Assembly: GCA_034434335.1 (NCBI GenBank)
Contig: DAOTZS010000253.1
Span: 1-20,121 of the forward strand
Reading direction: 5' to 3'
Source of the DNA: DAOTZS01 sp034434335
Lineage (GTDB): Bacteria; Chloroflexota; Anaerolineae; CG2-30-64-16
DNA: 20,121 nt
The translations under genes and the position numbers were made by a program. Below the pieces are notes generated by a model. It worked only from the letters and a program-made list of their open reading frames with translations, ran no database searches and was not told the origin of the DNA. Positions 1 through 7,589 of this stretch are shown one piece after another; position 1 is the stretch's first letter, and each line of letters begins with the position of its first letter.

Positions 1-510
1 CCGATCCAGATGATCCGCCTCTTCAACGAACCCGAAGGCCAGAAGTATCTGGCGCAAATGGGGGTCCCTCAATCCCTAATCCCCAATCTCCCCTTGATCG
101 GCATCTCCGGCGCGGCCAACATCGCCTCGGCCATCAAGATGGCGAAATGGTATGAGTGGGGCGAAGGGGACGTGATCGTCACCGTCCTGACCGACTCGAT
201 GGAGCTGTACGGCTCGCGCCTGGCCGAGCTGACCGCCGAGCACGGCCCCTACACCGCCCGCGACGCGGCCATCAGCTATCACCAGTACCTGATGGGCCTC
301 AGCACCGACTACATGGAGGAGCTGACCTACCCGGCCCGCAAACGCATCCACAACCTGAAGTACTATACCTGGGTCGAACAGCAGGGCAAGACTTACGAGG
401 AGATCCAGGCCCAGTGGTATCAGAAGGACTACTGGACGAGGATTCAAAGCCAGGTGGACGAGATTGATGCCTTGATCGAGGAGTTCAATGCCAGAGTAGG
501 GCTGCTGTAG
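1..510 (+). CDS. PLP-dependent cysteine synthase family protein, C-terminal part (cut by window edge)
   Basis: The reading frame is open from the first base and continues in from upstream, so only about the last 169 residues are visible. The segment GISGAANIASAIKMAKW followed by a VTVLTDS strand and a tyrosine-rich helical tail matches the C-terminal half of fold-type II PLP enzymes of the cysteine synthase / O-acetylserine sulfhydrylase group. There the glycine/serine-rich loop lies near the cofactor phosphate. The PLP lysine would be in the missing N-terminal half. The C-terminal helical extension (TYPARKRIHNLKYYTWVEQQ onward) is longer than in classical CysK and fits the larger PLP-dependent cysteine synthase family proteins. 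The exact substrate, a sulfide donor or another nucleophile, cannot be told from this fragment. The ATG at base 10 is internal, not a start. Confidence 0.75.
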   Translation, partial: PIQMIRLFNEPEGQKYLAQMGVPQSLIPNLPLIGISGAANIASAIKMAKWYEWGEGDVIVTVLTDSMELYGSRLAELTAEHGPYTARDAAISYHQYLMGLSTDYMEELTYPARKRIHNLKYYTWVEQQGKTYEEIQAQWYQKDYWTRIQSQVDEIDALIEEFNARVGLL

Positions 511-576
511 CAGCGCAGCAACGGAAGGGGCGAAGCCTGTATCCTGCGCGGCTGGTCTAAATATGGAGGGAAGCCC

Positions 577-1071
577 ATGACCGGAGAAGACCCCATTGCC
601 CAAATGAAAGCCCTTACCCGCGAGCACATGCGCGTGGTCTGGCAACTGGCGCAGATAAGCAGCGAACCGCTCAGTGAGGATGAGCGGTTCACAGTCGCAG
701 CGATGTCCGAACACCCCCAGTATGCTCATCTCTGGGACCGGCTGGACCAGCTCTCCGACGACGAGATCACAGCAGATGGCACTAACCCGATCCTGCACAT
801 CACCATGCATGCGGTCATCGAGAAGCAGATCGCGGGCGGAGATCCACCGGAGACAGGCCAGGCTGTGGCCGCATTGGAGCGCCGAGGCCTTACGCATCAC
901 GAGGCAGTCCATCGCGTGGCCTCGGTACTGGTGGATGAAATCTGGCATATGCTGAATGATAGTCGCCCCTTCGACCACGCGCGTTACGCGGCCAACCTGG
1001 CCGAGTTGCTGCGCTTTCGGCCATCGCGGCCCGCGACCCCGGCCCGTCGTTCAAAACTTAGGCGTAGGTGA
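577..1071 (+). CDS. DUF1841 family protein
   Basis: A 164-residue soluble protein with an ATG preceded by GGAGGG six bases upstream. The central segment NPILHITMHAVIEKQIAGG matches the signature of the DUF1841 family (typically NPFLHLxxHLAIREQ), with conserved His residues in the middle and later H-x-x-x-H spacing around the LTHHEAVHRVASVL helix. No catalytic function is established for this family, and none is claimed here. There is no signal peptide or membrane segment. The C-terminus is a basic tail (ARRSKLRRR), possibly a nucleic-acid or membrane contact, which is inference. It follows the cysteine-synthase-like gene by 66 bp on the same strand and could be co-transcribed with it. The strong promoter of the next gene starts just after its stop. 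Confidence 0.65.
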   Translation: MTGEDPIAQMKALTREHMRVVWQLAQISSEPLSEDERFTVAAMSEHPQYAHLWDRLDQLSDDEITADGTNPILHITMHAVIEKQIAGGDPPETGQAVAALERRGLTHHEAVHRVASVLVDEIWHMLNDSRPFDHARYAANLAELLRFRPSRPATPARRSKLRRR

Positions 1072-1130
1072 CAGAGGGTGGGGAGCGACGGGACTGCCGG
1101 CTTCTGCCTGCTCCCGCGCCGGACCCCATT

Positions 1131-1159
1131 TTGACATCCTTGTCGAACGTCCCTATACT
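1131..1159 (+). promoter_or_regulatory. Sigma70-type promoter of the exosortase gene, near-leaderless
   Basis: TTGACA at 1131-1136, a 17-base spacer, and TATACT at 1154-1159. This is a perfect -35 with a five-of-six -10 at ideal spacing. Only six bases separate the -10 from the ATG at 1166, so transcription should start at or next to the A of the start codon and give a leaderless mRNA. No Shine-Dalgarno is present, which agrees with this. Confidence 0.8.
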
Positions 1160-1165
1160 TGTCGC

Positions 1166-2020
1166 ATGAGGCGAACCAAACTCTCTATCCGCCCTGGCAC
1201 CATTGCCTTTGTCGTCATCGGCATTTTGACCCTGGCCCTTTTCTATCCCACCCTGCGCTGGCTGATCAGCGAATGGCTGGGGAATGACTTCTATTCTCAC
1301 GGCTTTCTCGTCCCTCCGCTCTCAGCCCTGATCGCCTGGCGCCTTTGGAGCAGGTGGCCCGCTGAGAAGCGTCGGCCGCAGCCCGCCTTGGGTGGACTGG
1401 TGCTCCTTTTCCTGAGCCAGGCCATCTATCTCTATGCCCTTTTCCAGCGTGCCTATTTCGTGGCAGCCCTGGCCATGATCCTGGTGATCGCCGGGCTGGT
1501 GTGGTATCTGTTGGGGACAGCCGCGCTGCGCCGCCTGGCCTTCCCCATCCTGTTCCTCCTGTTCATGGTGCCGTTGCCTTTTGTGGAGCGCTTGAGTGTG
1601 CCCCTGGCCCAATTCACAGGCGCCATCGCAGCAGGGGTGGTGCGCATCTTTGGCGTCCCTATCATCGTAAACGGGCCCCAGGTGACATTGCCGAACGCGA
1701 ATCTGATAGTGGGAGCTCAATGTAGCGGTCTGCGCTCCATTGTCTCCCTGCTGACTCTGGTAGGGTTGGCCGTGTTCCTGTTAGAAGGGCCCTGGCTGGG
1801 CAAGGTGGCGCTGGCACTGAGCAGCATCCCCATTGCCATCATCGGCAATGTGCTGCGGGTGGCCTCGCTGTTGGGGGTGGCCAACCTGTGGGGGGCCGAG
1901 GCCGGCTTTACCTACTATCATGACTATTCCGGCATAGTCTTCTTTCTCAGCGCCCTGGTCATGCTGTTGATATTCAGCCGGGGGTTCGGATGCCGCGAGA
2001 TCAGAAGCGATATCTTCTAG
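1166..2020 (+). CDS. xrt: Exosortase (exosortase/archaeosortase family), multipass membrane transpeptidase
   Basis: A 284-residue protein made almost entirely of hydrophobic segments. The family triad is present in the right order: Cys186 in GAQCSGLRS, Arg231 in GNVLRVASL, and His252 in HDYSGIVFF. An N-terminal FYSHGFLVPP segment is also typical. Exosortases are thought to cleave PEP-CTERM sorting signals at the outer face of the membrane and attach the protein to another surface molecule. The start is set by the promoter six bases upstream; a longer frame back to 956 has no support and would run through the promoter. The gene overlaps epsI by 31 bases, so the two are translationally coupled. 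The window encodes one clear PEP-CTERM substrate (16634-17221). The exact exosortase subtype cannot be assigned by eye. Confidence 0.9.
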   Translation: MRRTKLSIRPGTIAFVVIGILTLALFYPTLRWLISEWLGNDFYSHGFLVPPLSALIAWRLWSRWPAEKRRPQPALGGLVLLFLSQAIYLYALFQRAYFVAALAMILVIAGLVWYLLGTAALRRLAFPILFLLFMVPLPFVERLSVPLAQFTGAIAAGVVRIFGVPIIVNGPQVTLPNANLIVGAQCSGLRSIVSLLTLVGLAVFLLEGPWLGKVALALSSIPIAIIGNVLRVASLLGVANLWGAEAGFTYYHDYSGIVFFLSALVMLLIFSRGFGCREIRSDIF

Positions 2021-2676
2021 CAATCCTGCTGCTATTGGCCGCGGTAGCGGTTATGGTGCTTGTCAGCCAGAGGGCCTCTCTGAGTGCCGGCCAGGCCGAT
2101 GGTTACGAGTTCGTGACCGATATTGACAACTGGCAGCGCACGGAGCGCGAGCGGGTTGTGCTCTCCCGCTTCAATTTCAGCCTGGCGGCCAACCTGGCCG
2201 ATCTGCCGTTGACCTTGGGCAAGTGGCGCGGTGTGGATGTGCCGCAAACCAATCTGGAAGTCTTCATCTTGCTGGAACCAGAGCAGTATGTGCAGCGGGA
2301 GTATCAGTTACCAGATGGCCGTTTTGTCTGGCTGAGCCTGATCGGCAGCCGCAAGTCCAAGAGCTTCCATTCGCCCCAAATCTGCTACGATACTGACGGC
2401 TGGCAGACCGATGTTGGCTCCGAAGCGGTGTCGCTGGCCGAGGGAGAGATATATGCCCTTCGCATGGTGGCCCGCAAGACCTTTCCCACCGGCATGAAAG
2501 CCGAGCATATCGCCCTGTACTTCTACCTCTGGCCGAGCCTGGCCCGTAACCCCCAAGATGGTGCGGTGCTGCTAAAAGTCACCGCCCCCCGCTATAACAC
2601 GGTTGAGGATACGCTGGCTTTGGAAAAGGAGTTCCTGCGTCTGCTGTTCAAAGCCGCGCGCAAAGCTGGCGCTTGA
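1990..2676 (+). CDS. epsI: EpsI family exosortase-associated protein (DUF3485)
   Basis: A 228-residue protein whose ATG lies inside the end of the exosortase gene in another frame. One N-terminal transmembrane helix (about residues 8-27, LAILLLLAAVAVMVLVSQ) is followed by an extracytoplasmic domain. The motif SFHSPQICYDTDGW matches the conserved EpsI signature (HSPxxCxxxxGW), with His and Cys retained. EpsI proteins accompany exosortases and are often fused to their C-terminus; here the two are separate but overlapping. The role is not biochemically defined; assistance in exosortase processing or in exopolysaccharide export is the usual proposal. A short inverted repeat (CCCTGAG at 2683-2689 with CTCAGGG at 2713-2719) lies between this gene and the convergent peptidase, but it has no T tract. 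Confidence 0.85.
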   Translation: MPRDQKRYLLAILLLLAAVAVMVLVSQRASLSAGQADGYEFVTDIDNWQRTERERVVLSRFNFSLAANLADLPLTLGKWRGVDVPQTNLEVFILLEPEQYVQREYQLPDGRFVWLSLIGSRKSKSFHSPQICYDTDGWQTDVGSEAVSLAEGEIYALRMVARKTFPTGMKAEHIALYFYLWPSLARNPQDGAVLLKVTAPRYNTVEDTLALEKEFLRLLFKAARKAGA

Positions 2677-2713
2677 GCTCTCCCCTGAGGGCTTTCAACC
2701 GGTATGCGCTATC

Positions 2714-4375
2714 TCAGGGTAACGGAGCAAAATAGAGGGGCAACAGGTTATCCAGCTCCGGGCCCATCACCGCGCGCAAGGCAGCCAGGAACTCGGCCTG
2801 TGAGACCAGCTGCCCCTGATGTTGCGCGTAAAATGCCTGCAGGAAAGCAGTGAACCGCTCTGGCCCCAGGCGGCCCTGCGCCGCTAACAGGAAGCGGGTA
2901 CCGCTCACATACACCGCCTGCACATAGCTGGCGGTATCCTGGAAGTTGTAGATGGGCTGGTTGATGGGTACGGTGTCCATCTGTGCCGAAGGCGCCTCCC
3001 ACCAGGATAGATGCCCGGGGTGTAACGTCGAGTAATACAGCCACTCTCCCAGACGGGCCAGTGCTTCGTCCAGCCACGGCTCGTGGGCCTGGTCGGTCCC
3101 TACCCCGCCATACCACCACTGGTGGGCTATCTCGTGCACGGCAAAGCGGACCAGGGGGTGGCGGCCGAATAAGTCATCGGCTGCCGGCTCCTGGTAATCG
3201 GCGAACCACTGGCTGCTGAGGGTGATCAGCGCGCTGTACTCACCGCCCCCGAATTGCGTGGCCTCTACGATGGCCAGTTCGTCGTAGGGGTACGGGCCGA
3301 AGGCTTGGGTGAAGAGGGTGAGGGCCTCGTCGGCGGCCCGCAGCACAGCCAGGCCGGCTTCCTCATGGCCCGGCTGATGAAAAACGCGCACCGGGATGCC
3401 TCCTGTCACTCCCTCGGCTGATACCAGTTGGTTGCTGACCACGAAGGCAACTCCCCGGGCGGCGTGCAAGGCAAATGTCCAGGTTCCTGCCACCCCGGTC
3501 CGTGCGGCAGGGGCGATAACCCTGTACCCTTCCGGCACCCCAACCACCACCTCATAGTCGGCGGCCTCAAACAGGATGGGGTCGCCGATGAAGTGGTAAG
3601 GGATCAGGCGCCAGCCAAGGGCCAGGTCATAGGGGGCCAGCACGGGATACCAGTAGCCGGCCACGTCCCCCAGCTCTGACCAGGCCAGGGCATGCACTGC
3701 CGAGAGCCCTGCTGAGCGGGCAGGTGGCAGGTTCAGCACGTACTCCAGGCAAACGGTGGCCGCGGTGGCCTGACGGGCGGTCGCCGGTAAAGAGACCACC
3801 AGCGCCGTGCCGTCCATCCTGACGGTGAGCGGTTCGTGCCAGCCGGCCAGCCATGCCCCCTGCAAGGCAAAGACCCCTGGTTCATGGCTGGCCGGCACAT
3901 TGAAGGCCAGTTCACCCCGTGCCAGGCGCAGCGGGTCAGCCAGGGTAAGCTGCTGGCGCACATGTAACCGGTGAGCCGACGGCTCGGCCACCACCTCAAA
4001 GCGATAGCTGGGCCGGCCAGCGCGCAGAGGAACCGGCCGGCAAAAGCTCTCCGGCGAGGGTGTTGGAGCAGGGTGGGGAGGCGGTGAGGCAGGGGCAGTA
4101 GAGGCCGGGGCTGGCTCACGACGAGCATTCGTAGGAGTTACGCCACGGCCCGGGCCGGCCGTGGGGGTTGGGGAGCGCCAGGGAGTGGTCTCGGCCGGCG
4201 CTGGGGCAACAGTGGTGGGCTGGCCCTCAACCCTGGCCTGGCGAGAGGGGGCTGTGCACCCGCAGAGCAGGCAGGCCAACAAGCTCAGCACAATGGCCAG
4301 GGTAACAGCGCCTGATCTTGACTGATTAGGCTTGCCAGCCTCTTGATTTTGGGCCGGAAGTGATGTAAAATCCAT
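2714..4375 (-). CDS. Secreted lipoprotein metallopeptidase, M1 family-like
   Basis: About 553 residues from the chosen ATG. A hydrophobic segment ending LLACLLCGC is a lipoprotein signal with Cys at about residue 40. A Pro/Thr-rich linker of about 60 residues follows, then a beta-rich N-terminal domain and a gluzincin domain. The zinc site HEIAHQWW is near residue 414, with the third ligand in PWLDE about 19 residues later. GGGEYSAL upstream stands where M1 enzymes have GxMEN. It should act outside the membrane on peptides. The methionine of GxMEN is glycine here, so exopeptidase activity is uncertain. The start could also be an ATG at 4396, seven codons upstream. A GTG further out at 4471 is unlikely because it overlaps spoVS and its ribosome site. 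The spoVS promoter lies across this start region on the other strand. Confidence 0.82.
   Translation of the reverse strand: MDFTSLPAQNQEAGKPNQSRSGAVTLAIVLSLLACLLCGCTAPSRQARVEGQPTTVAPAPAETTPWRSPTPTAGPGRGVTPTNARREPAPASTAPASPPPHPAPTPSPESFCRPVPLRAGRPSYRFEVVAEPSAHRLHVRQQLTLADPLRLARGELAFNVPASHEPGVFALQGAWLAGWHEPLTVRMDGTALVVSLPATARQATAATVCLEYVLNLPPARSAGLSAVHALAWSELGDVAGYWYPVLAPYDLALGWRLIPYHFIGDPILFEAADYEVVVGVPEGYRVIAPAARTGVAGTWTFALHAARGVAFVVSNQLVSAEGVTGGIPVRVFHQPGHEEAGLAVLRAADEALTLFTQAFGPYPYDELAIVEATQFGGGEYSALITLSSQWFADYQEPAADDLFGRHPLVRFAVHEIAHQWWYGGVGTDQAHEPWLDEALARLGEWLYYSTLHPGHLSWWEAPSAQMDTVPINQPIYNFQDTASYVQAVYVSGTRFLLAAQGRLGPERFTAFLQAFYAQHQGQLVSQAEFLAALRAVMGPELDNLLPLYFAPLP
4343..4371 (+). promoter_or_regulatory. 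Sigma70-type promoter of spoVS
   Basis: TTGATT at 4343-4348, a 17-base spacer and TAAAAT at 4366-4371, about 87 bases before the spoVS start. It overlaps the first codons and start of the divergent metallopeptidase gene, so the two genes' expression may interfere. Confidence 0.65.
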
Positions 4376-4457
4376 ATGGAAAGTGTAAGCCGCCATCCAG
4401 GCAACCCTGCCTCTTCGTCCTGGTTCTACGCGGGCACTTTGCTGCCAGGAGGCATCC

Positions 4458-4763
4458 ATGGACGTCATCAAGGTCTCGGCCCACTCTCGCTCGACAGCAG
4501 TTGCCGGCGCAATTGCTGGAGTGATGCGCGAACGTCGTTACGCAGAGGTTCAGGCCATCGGTGCTAGCGCCGTGAACCAGGCTATCAAAGCCGTCGCAAT
4601 CGCGCGCAACTATTTAGCGCTGGATGGCATTGATATCGTCTGTGTGCCCGAGTTCGTGGAGATTGAGATTGAAGGTAAGGAGCGCACTGCGGTTAAGCTC
4701 ATCATTGAGCCGCGACCGCCTGCCCCGACAGGGGCTACTCAGAGCCCCCATCCTGTCTCCTGA
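4458..4763 (+). CDS. spoVS: Stage V sporulation protein S homologue (SpoVS / Alba-fold family)
   Basis: A 101-residue protein. Residues 1-85 match SpoVS closely: MDVIKVSAHSRSTAVAGAIA, then GASAVNQAIKAVAIARNYL and ending in a VKLIIEPR strand. AGGAGG at 4447-4452, five bases before the ATG, is a near-perfect ribosome site and fixes the start. In Bacillus SpoVS is needed for late sporulation stages, but the family is common in bacteria that do not sporulate, including Chloroflexota and Thermus relatives. A general regulatory or RNA/DNA-binding role through its Alba-like fold is therefore likelier here; that is inference. The C-terminal 15 residues are a Pro/Ser-rich tail beyond the usual 86-residue length. 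It converges with ricT, whose product is another sporulation- and biofilm-linked regulator in Bacillus. Confidence 0.92.
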   Translation: MDVIKVSAHSRSTAVAGAIAGVMRERRYAEVQAIGASAVNQAIKAVAIARNYLALDGIDIVCVPEFVEIEIEGKERTAVKLIIEPRPPAPTGATQSPHPVS

Positions 4764-4822
4764 ACCGGCCGATAGCCCTGGCCAAAGCGTTGCGGGCTGG
4801 ACAGGAAATCAGTTGCCTTAGC

Positions 4823-5821
4823 TCATTTCCTGCGCCGACGTGCGCGCGGGCGCCGACGGCGACCCGTGCGTGCGGGCTGCTGAGATGGCTGGCCGGCTTC
4901 TTCTGCTCCCTTGAGCGGTTCTTGCGCTGGAGTTTCTGCCTGCGCTGTGGCCGCTACGGGAGTCGGCTGAACTGAAACCTCTGCCTCCTTCGCTTTCTCC
5001 CCGCCCACTTCACCGCTTTCTGAAACTGGCAAGGGCACTTCTACAAGCCTGGCATCTTCGCCGGGCTTGCCAACTTTGACGGTGATCGAATTACGCAGGA
5101 CATGGACTTGCTTGACCTTGCCAGGCCCTTCGGGAGTCATCACCACGCTGTTGAGGCGCGGCATCCGAGCTCTGGCCTCGACATATAGATCGTTCTCATA
5201 GCTCAGGCAGCACAATAAGCGGCCGCAGAGCCCCGAGACCTCTGAGGCGTTAAGGGGCAGTTCCTGGTTCTTGGCCATCTTGATGGAGACGGAAGCGAAC
5301 TCGCGCAACCAGGTAGCGCAACAGAGCTCGCGGCCGCAACGGCCATAGCCGGCCAGCAACTTGGCTTCATCGCGCACGCCGATCTGCCTCATCTCTACCT
5401 TGGTGTGCAACGCCTGCCCGAGCTCCTGCACCAGATCGCGGAAGTCTATCCGGTGTTCAGCCCTAAAGTAGACCAGCGCGCTGCTGCCGTCGAAGCTGAA
5501 CTCCACCTTGATGATCTTTATATCCAGGCCCAGCGCCACGGCCTTCTGCCGGCACAGGGCCAATGCCTCGGCCTCCTTATGGGCCATCTGGTCGCTCTGG
5601 ACCATGTCCCAGGCGGTCGCCCGGCGCACCACCGGCTTCAAGGTGCCAGCGATTTCCGACTCGGGCACCTCGCGGGGGGCCAGGACCACGCGGCCCAACG
5701 TGCGACCACGAGCTGTCTCCACTACAACCCGTTCGCCGGGTTGAAGGTCGTCCAGCCCGGCAGGATCAAAGTAGTACACCTTCGTTGCCGGCCTGAACGC
5801 AACACCCACCACACGTGGCAT
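4823..5821 (-). CDS. ricT: PSP1 domain protein, RicT (YaaT) homologue
   Basis: 332 residues from an ATG preceded by GAGGGAGGAT; a GTG eight codons upstream (5845) lacks such a site. The PSP1 core carries the cysteine clusters of RicT: RCGRELCC (Cys162, 167, 168) and LCGRLLCCLSYE (Cys199, 204, 205). In Bacillus RicT joins RicA and RicF in an Fe-S containing complex that adjusts RNase Y cleavage and affects sporulation, competence and biofilm. That activity here is inferred from family membership; the partners are not in the window. After about residue 265 the protein has an Ala/Pro/Glu-rich linker and an extremely basic end (RTGRRRRPRARRRRK), an added tail that could bind RNA. holB lies upstream on the same strand, matching the holB-yaaT order of Firmicutes, but with a 155-bp gap carrying palindromes. 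Confidence 0.9.
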   Translation of the reverse strand: MPRVVGVAFRPATKVYYFDPAGLDDLQPGERVVVETARGRTLGRVVLAPREVPESEIAGTLKPVVRRATAWDMVQSDQMAHKEAEALALCRQKAVALGLDIKIIKVEFSFDGSSALVYFRAEHRIDFRDLVQELGQALHTKVEMRQIGVRDEAKLLAGYGRCGRELCCATWLREFASVSIKMAKNQELPLNASEVSGLCGRLLCCLSYENDLYVEARARMPRLNSVVMTPEGPGKVKQVHVLRNSITVKVGKPGEDARLVEVPLPVSESGEVGGEKAKEAEVSVQPTPVAATAQAETPAQEPLKGAEEAGQPSQQPARTGRRRRPRARRRRK

Positions 5822-5866
5822 AACGATCCTCCCTCGGGATAGCACAGCTCCCGATGTCTTCTCCTA

Positions 5867-5907
5867 AAGTGGTATTCTGGGCGGCTTCGCCGCCCAGAAT
5901 ACCACTT
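5867..5907. repeat. Perfect 19-bp inverted repeat between holB and ricT
   Basis: The arm at 5867-5885 (AAGTGGTATTCTGGGCGGC) is exactly complementary to 5889-5907, with a three-base turn. No T tract follows on either strand, so it is not a classical terminator. It could be a REP-like extragenic palindrome, or a processing or attenuation hairpin in the holB-ricT transcript. Confidence 0.8.
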
Positions 5908-5920
5908 CCAAAGGATTCCC

Positions 5921-5940
5921 CCGCCCCCGATTGGGGGTGG
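5921..5940. repeat. Small GC-rich hairpin next to the 19-bp palindrome
   Basis: CCGCCCCC at 5921-5928 pairs with GGGGGTGG at 5933-5940 around a four-base loop, with one G-T pair. It sits between the holB stop and the larger palindrome. Its function is unknown. Confidence 0.5.
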
Positions 5941-5976
5941 GAGCACAGCGTAGTGCAACTGCCTAACCCCTGTCAT

Positions 5977-6963
5977 TCAAGGGACAGCCGGCCGCGGCAG
6001 GCGCAGTAGCAGCACATCCAGCGCCAGCCGGACATTGGCATTGGCCTTTAGCCGACGCACTGTCTGCACAAGGTCCTCCAGGGCAGCTACCACCTGGTGC
6101 GGCTGGTAGAGTTCGGCCTGCTGGGCCAATTGAACTCGCCGGTCAAGGTTGACCAGGGCATCGGGCAGGCCGCGCTGGATCAACAGCACATCATGCCACC
6201 AGCTTGCCCACAGCCCCAGGATGACATCCAGGGCCTCTGCCCGTCGGCTGAGCGCCTCAGCGTAAGCCAGGCGGCCGTAGGGGCCATCGCCTGTCAGCGC
6301 CAGCAGGTCATCCAATGCCCGGCTGCGCGCTTCCCACAGCTCCGGATTGCTTTGAGCTTCGACTGCCCACCCCAGGCGACCTGCGCTCAGCCGTGCCAAC
6401 AGCGCGGCCCGTTCCGGGTCAACTCCCCAACGCGTTTCCAGAGCCGTGCGGATGATCTCCAGCGGCAGAGGCCGCAGCCCGATGACCTGGCACCGGGAGA
6501 CCACCGTGGGCAGCAGTTGGTCGGGCCGGGCGCTGGTAAGCAGCAGGATGACCCGCGGGGGTGGCTCTTCCAGGGTTTTGAGCAAGGCGTTGGCCGCCGG
6601 AGGGGTGGCCTTCTCAATCTCCCTGATAATGAAAACCCGATAGCGGCCCTCCAGGGGCGAGAGCGCCGCATCAGACTGCAGCATGCGCACTTGCTCGATC
6701 TGGATGGTGTCCCGCTGAGCGCGGATGAGCTGGACATCTGGGTGACGTCCCGCCGCGACCCGCTGACAGGTGCGACACTCGCCGCAGGGGGTGCCGGCTT
6801 CGCGCTCGCACAGCAGGGCCTGGGCAAAGGCTCGCGCCACCGTTGTCTTGCCCACCTGGGCGGGCCCGGTGAACAGGTAGGCATGGCTCAGCCGGCCTTG
6901 CTTTAACGCATCTGCCAGCAATTCCAGCGCCCACTCATGCCCTACGACCGGCCAATTGCCCAT
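5977..6963 (-). CDS. holB: DNA polymerase III subunit delta prime (clamp loader)
   Basis: A 328-residue AAA+ protein. Walker A is GPAQVGKT at residues 33-40, followed by the four-cysteine zinc module of clamp-loader subunits (Cys52, 60, 63, 66, the last three in CGECRTC). Next come the ANALLKTLEEPPP segment and TVVSRCQ, the conserved SRC sensor region. The length fits delta prime rather than DnaX, which would continue well beyond this. It is part of the replisome loader that places the sliding clamp on primed DNA. The Walker A lysine and threonine are intact, unlike in E. coli delta prime, so nucleotide binding is possible. It starts 26 bases after the stop of the MaoC gene, suggesting one transcript with it, and ricT follows downstream. 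Confidence 0.92.
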   Translation of the reverse strand: MGNWPVVGHEWALELLADALKQGRLSHAYLFTGPAQVGKTTVARAFAQALLCEREAGTPCGECRTCQRVAAGRHPDVQLIRAQRDTIQIEQVRMLQSDAALSPLEGRYRVFIIREIEKATPPAANALLKTLEEPPPRVILLLTSARPDQLLPTVVSRCQVIGLRPLPLEIIRTALETRWGVDPERAALLARLSAGRLGWAVEAQSNPELWEARSRALDDLLALTGDGPYGRLAYAEALSRRAEALDVILGLWASWWHDVLLIQRGLPDALVNLDRRVQLAQQAELYQPHQVVAALEDLVQTVRRLKANANVRLALDVLLLRLPRPAVP

Positions 6964-6989
6964 ACGCCCTTCCTGTTCCTGGCAGCCAA

Positions 6990-7454
6990 CTACTGAGGCC
7001 GCGCTTTTATCAGCATGCTCCAGGTGCCCCGCTGCGTCACCTCGTCCCGCTGGTTGAGCACCTGGACGTTGAAAGTGACCATCCCACCCCCCAGGCGGGG
7101 CATCGGTTTCAGCTCAGCCACTTCGGCCCGGACGTGGATGGTGTCGCCGATTTTGATGGGCGCGCGGAACTTCCAGTCCAGCCCCATGAAAGCGATCACA
7201 GTGCCTTCGATAAAGCGCAACTGTGAGGCCAGGCCAGAGGCAATGGCCAGGCCCAACAGGCCATGCGCAATGCGCTCCCCAAACATGGTTTTGGCCGCAT
7301 ACTCGGCATCCACATGGATGGCGTTCCAATCCCCGCTCAAGGCCGCGAAGGCCACGATGTCGGCCTCGGTGATGGTGCGGCCCGAGGTGGTAACGCTATC
7401 CCCTACCTGAAATTCCTCGAAATACAGCCCACGCTGAACTGTAAGATCAGCCAC
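6990..7454 (-). CDS. MaoC-like (R)-specific enoyl-CoA hydratase / dehydratase
   Basis: A 154-residue hot-dog-fold protein. The catalytic dyad motif D-x4-H is seen as Asp42 and His47 in SGDWNAIHVD, followed by the RIAHGLLG segment typical of MaoC enzymes. The FEEFQVGDSVTTSGRTITEAD opening is characteristic of this single-domain group. Such enzymes hydrate trans-2-enoyl-CoA thioesters in fatty-acid or hydroxyalkanoate metabolism, or act in the mesaconyl-CoA and related branches; the substrate cannot be fixed from sequence. The start is a GTG with AGGAG seven bases upstream. It is cytoplasmic, with no signal or membrane segment. It is followed by holB with 26 bases between them, with no obvious functional connection. 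Confidence 0.88.
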   Translation of the reverse strand: MADLTVQRGLYFEEFQVGDSVTTSGRTITEADIVAFAALSGDWNAIHVDAEYAAKTMFGERIAHGLLGLAIASGLASQLRFIEGTVIAFMGLDWKFRAPIKIGDTIHVRAEVAELKPMPRLGGGMVTFNVQVLNQRDEVTQRGTWSMLIKARPQ

Positions 7455-7589
7455 GATGATACTCCTTGCTTACCCGATGATGTTATCTGTCCAACAGGCC
7501 AGCCTCTGCAGTCCGGACCAGCAAAGCGCGCTTGATATCCGACTGCACTAGCCGTCAGGCCATCGCTGGGGCGCCTCGGGGGGCTGGCC

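Noticed and set aside
76..978. Long minus-strand open frame of 300 codons opposite the first two genes
   Set aside because: It runs antisense across two recognisable plus-strand genes and the gap between them, and its translation has no family motif; it is a GC-driven shadow.
4376..4471. N-terminal extension of the metallopeptidase to a GTG at 4471
   Set aside because: It would overlap the spoVS ribosome site and start, and place over 70 residues before the lipobox; ATG codons at 4375 or 4396 are more reasonable.
4802..4832. CAGGAAAT/ATTTCCTG inverted repeat between spoVS and ricT as a bidirectional terminator
   Set aside because: Only eight pairs with a 15-base loop and no T tract on either side; it overlaps the ricT stop and may be chance.
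6097..6906. 269-codon plus-strand frame opposite holB
   Set aside because: Holb motifs on the minus strand are unambiguous; the plus-strand frame has no start signal or motif.
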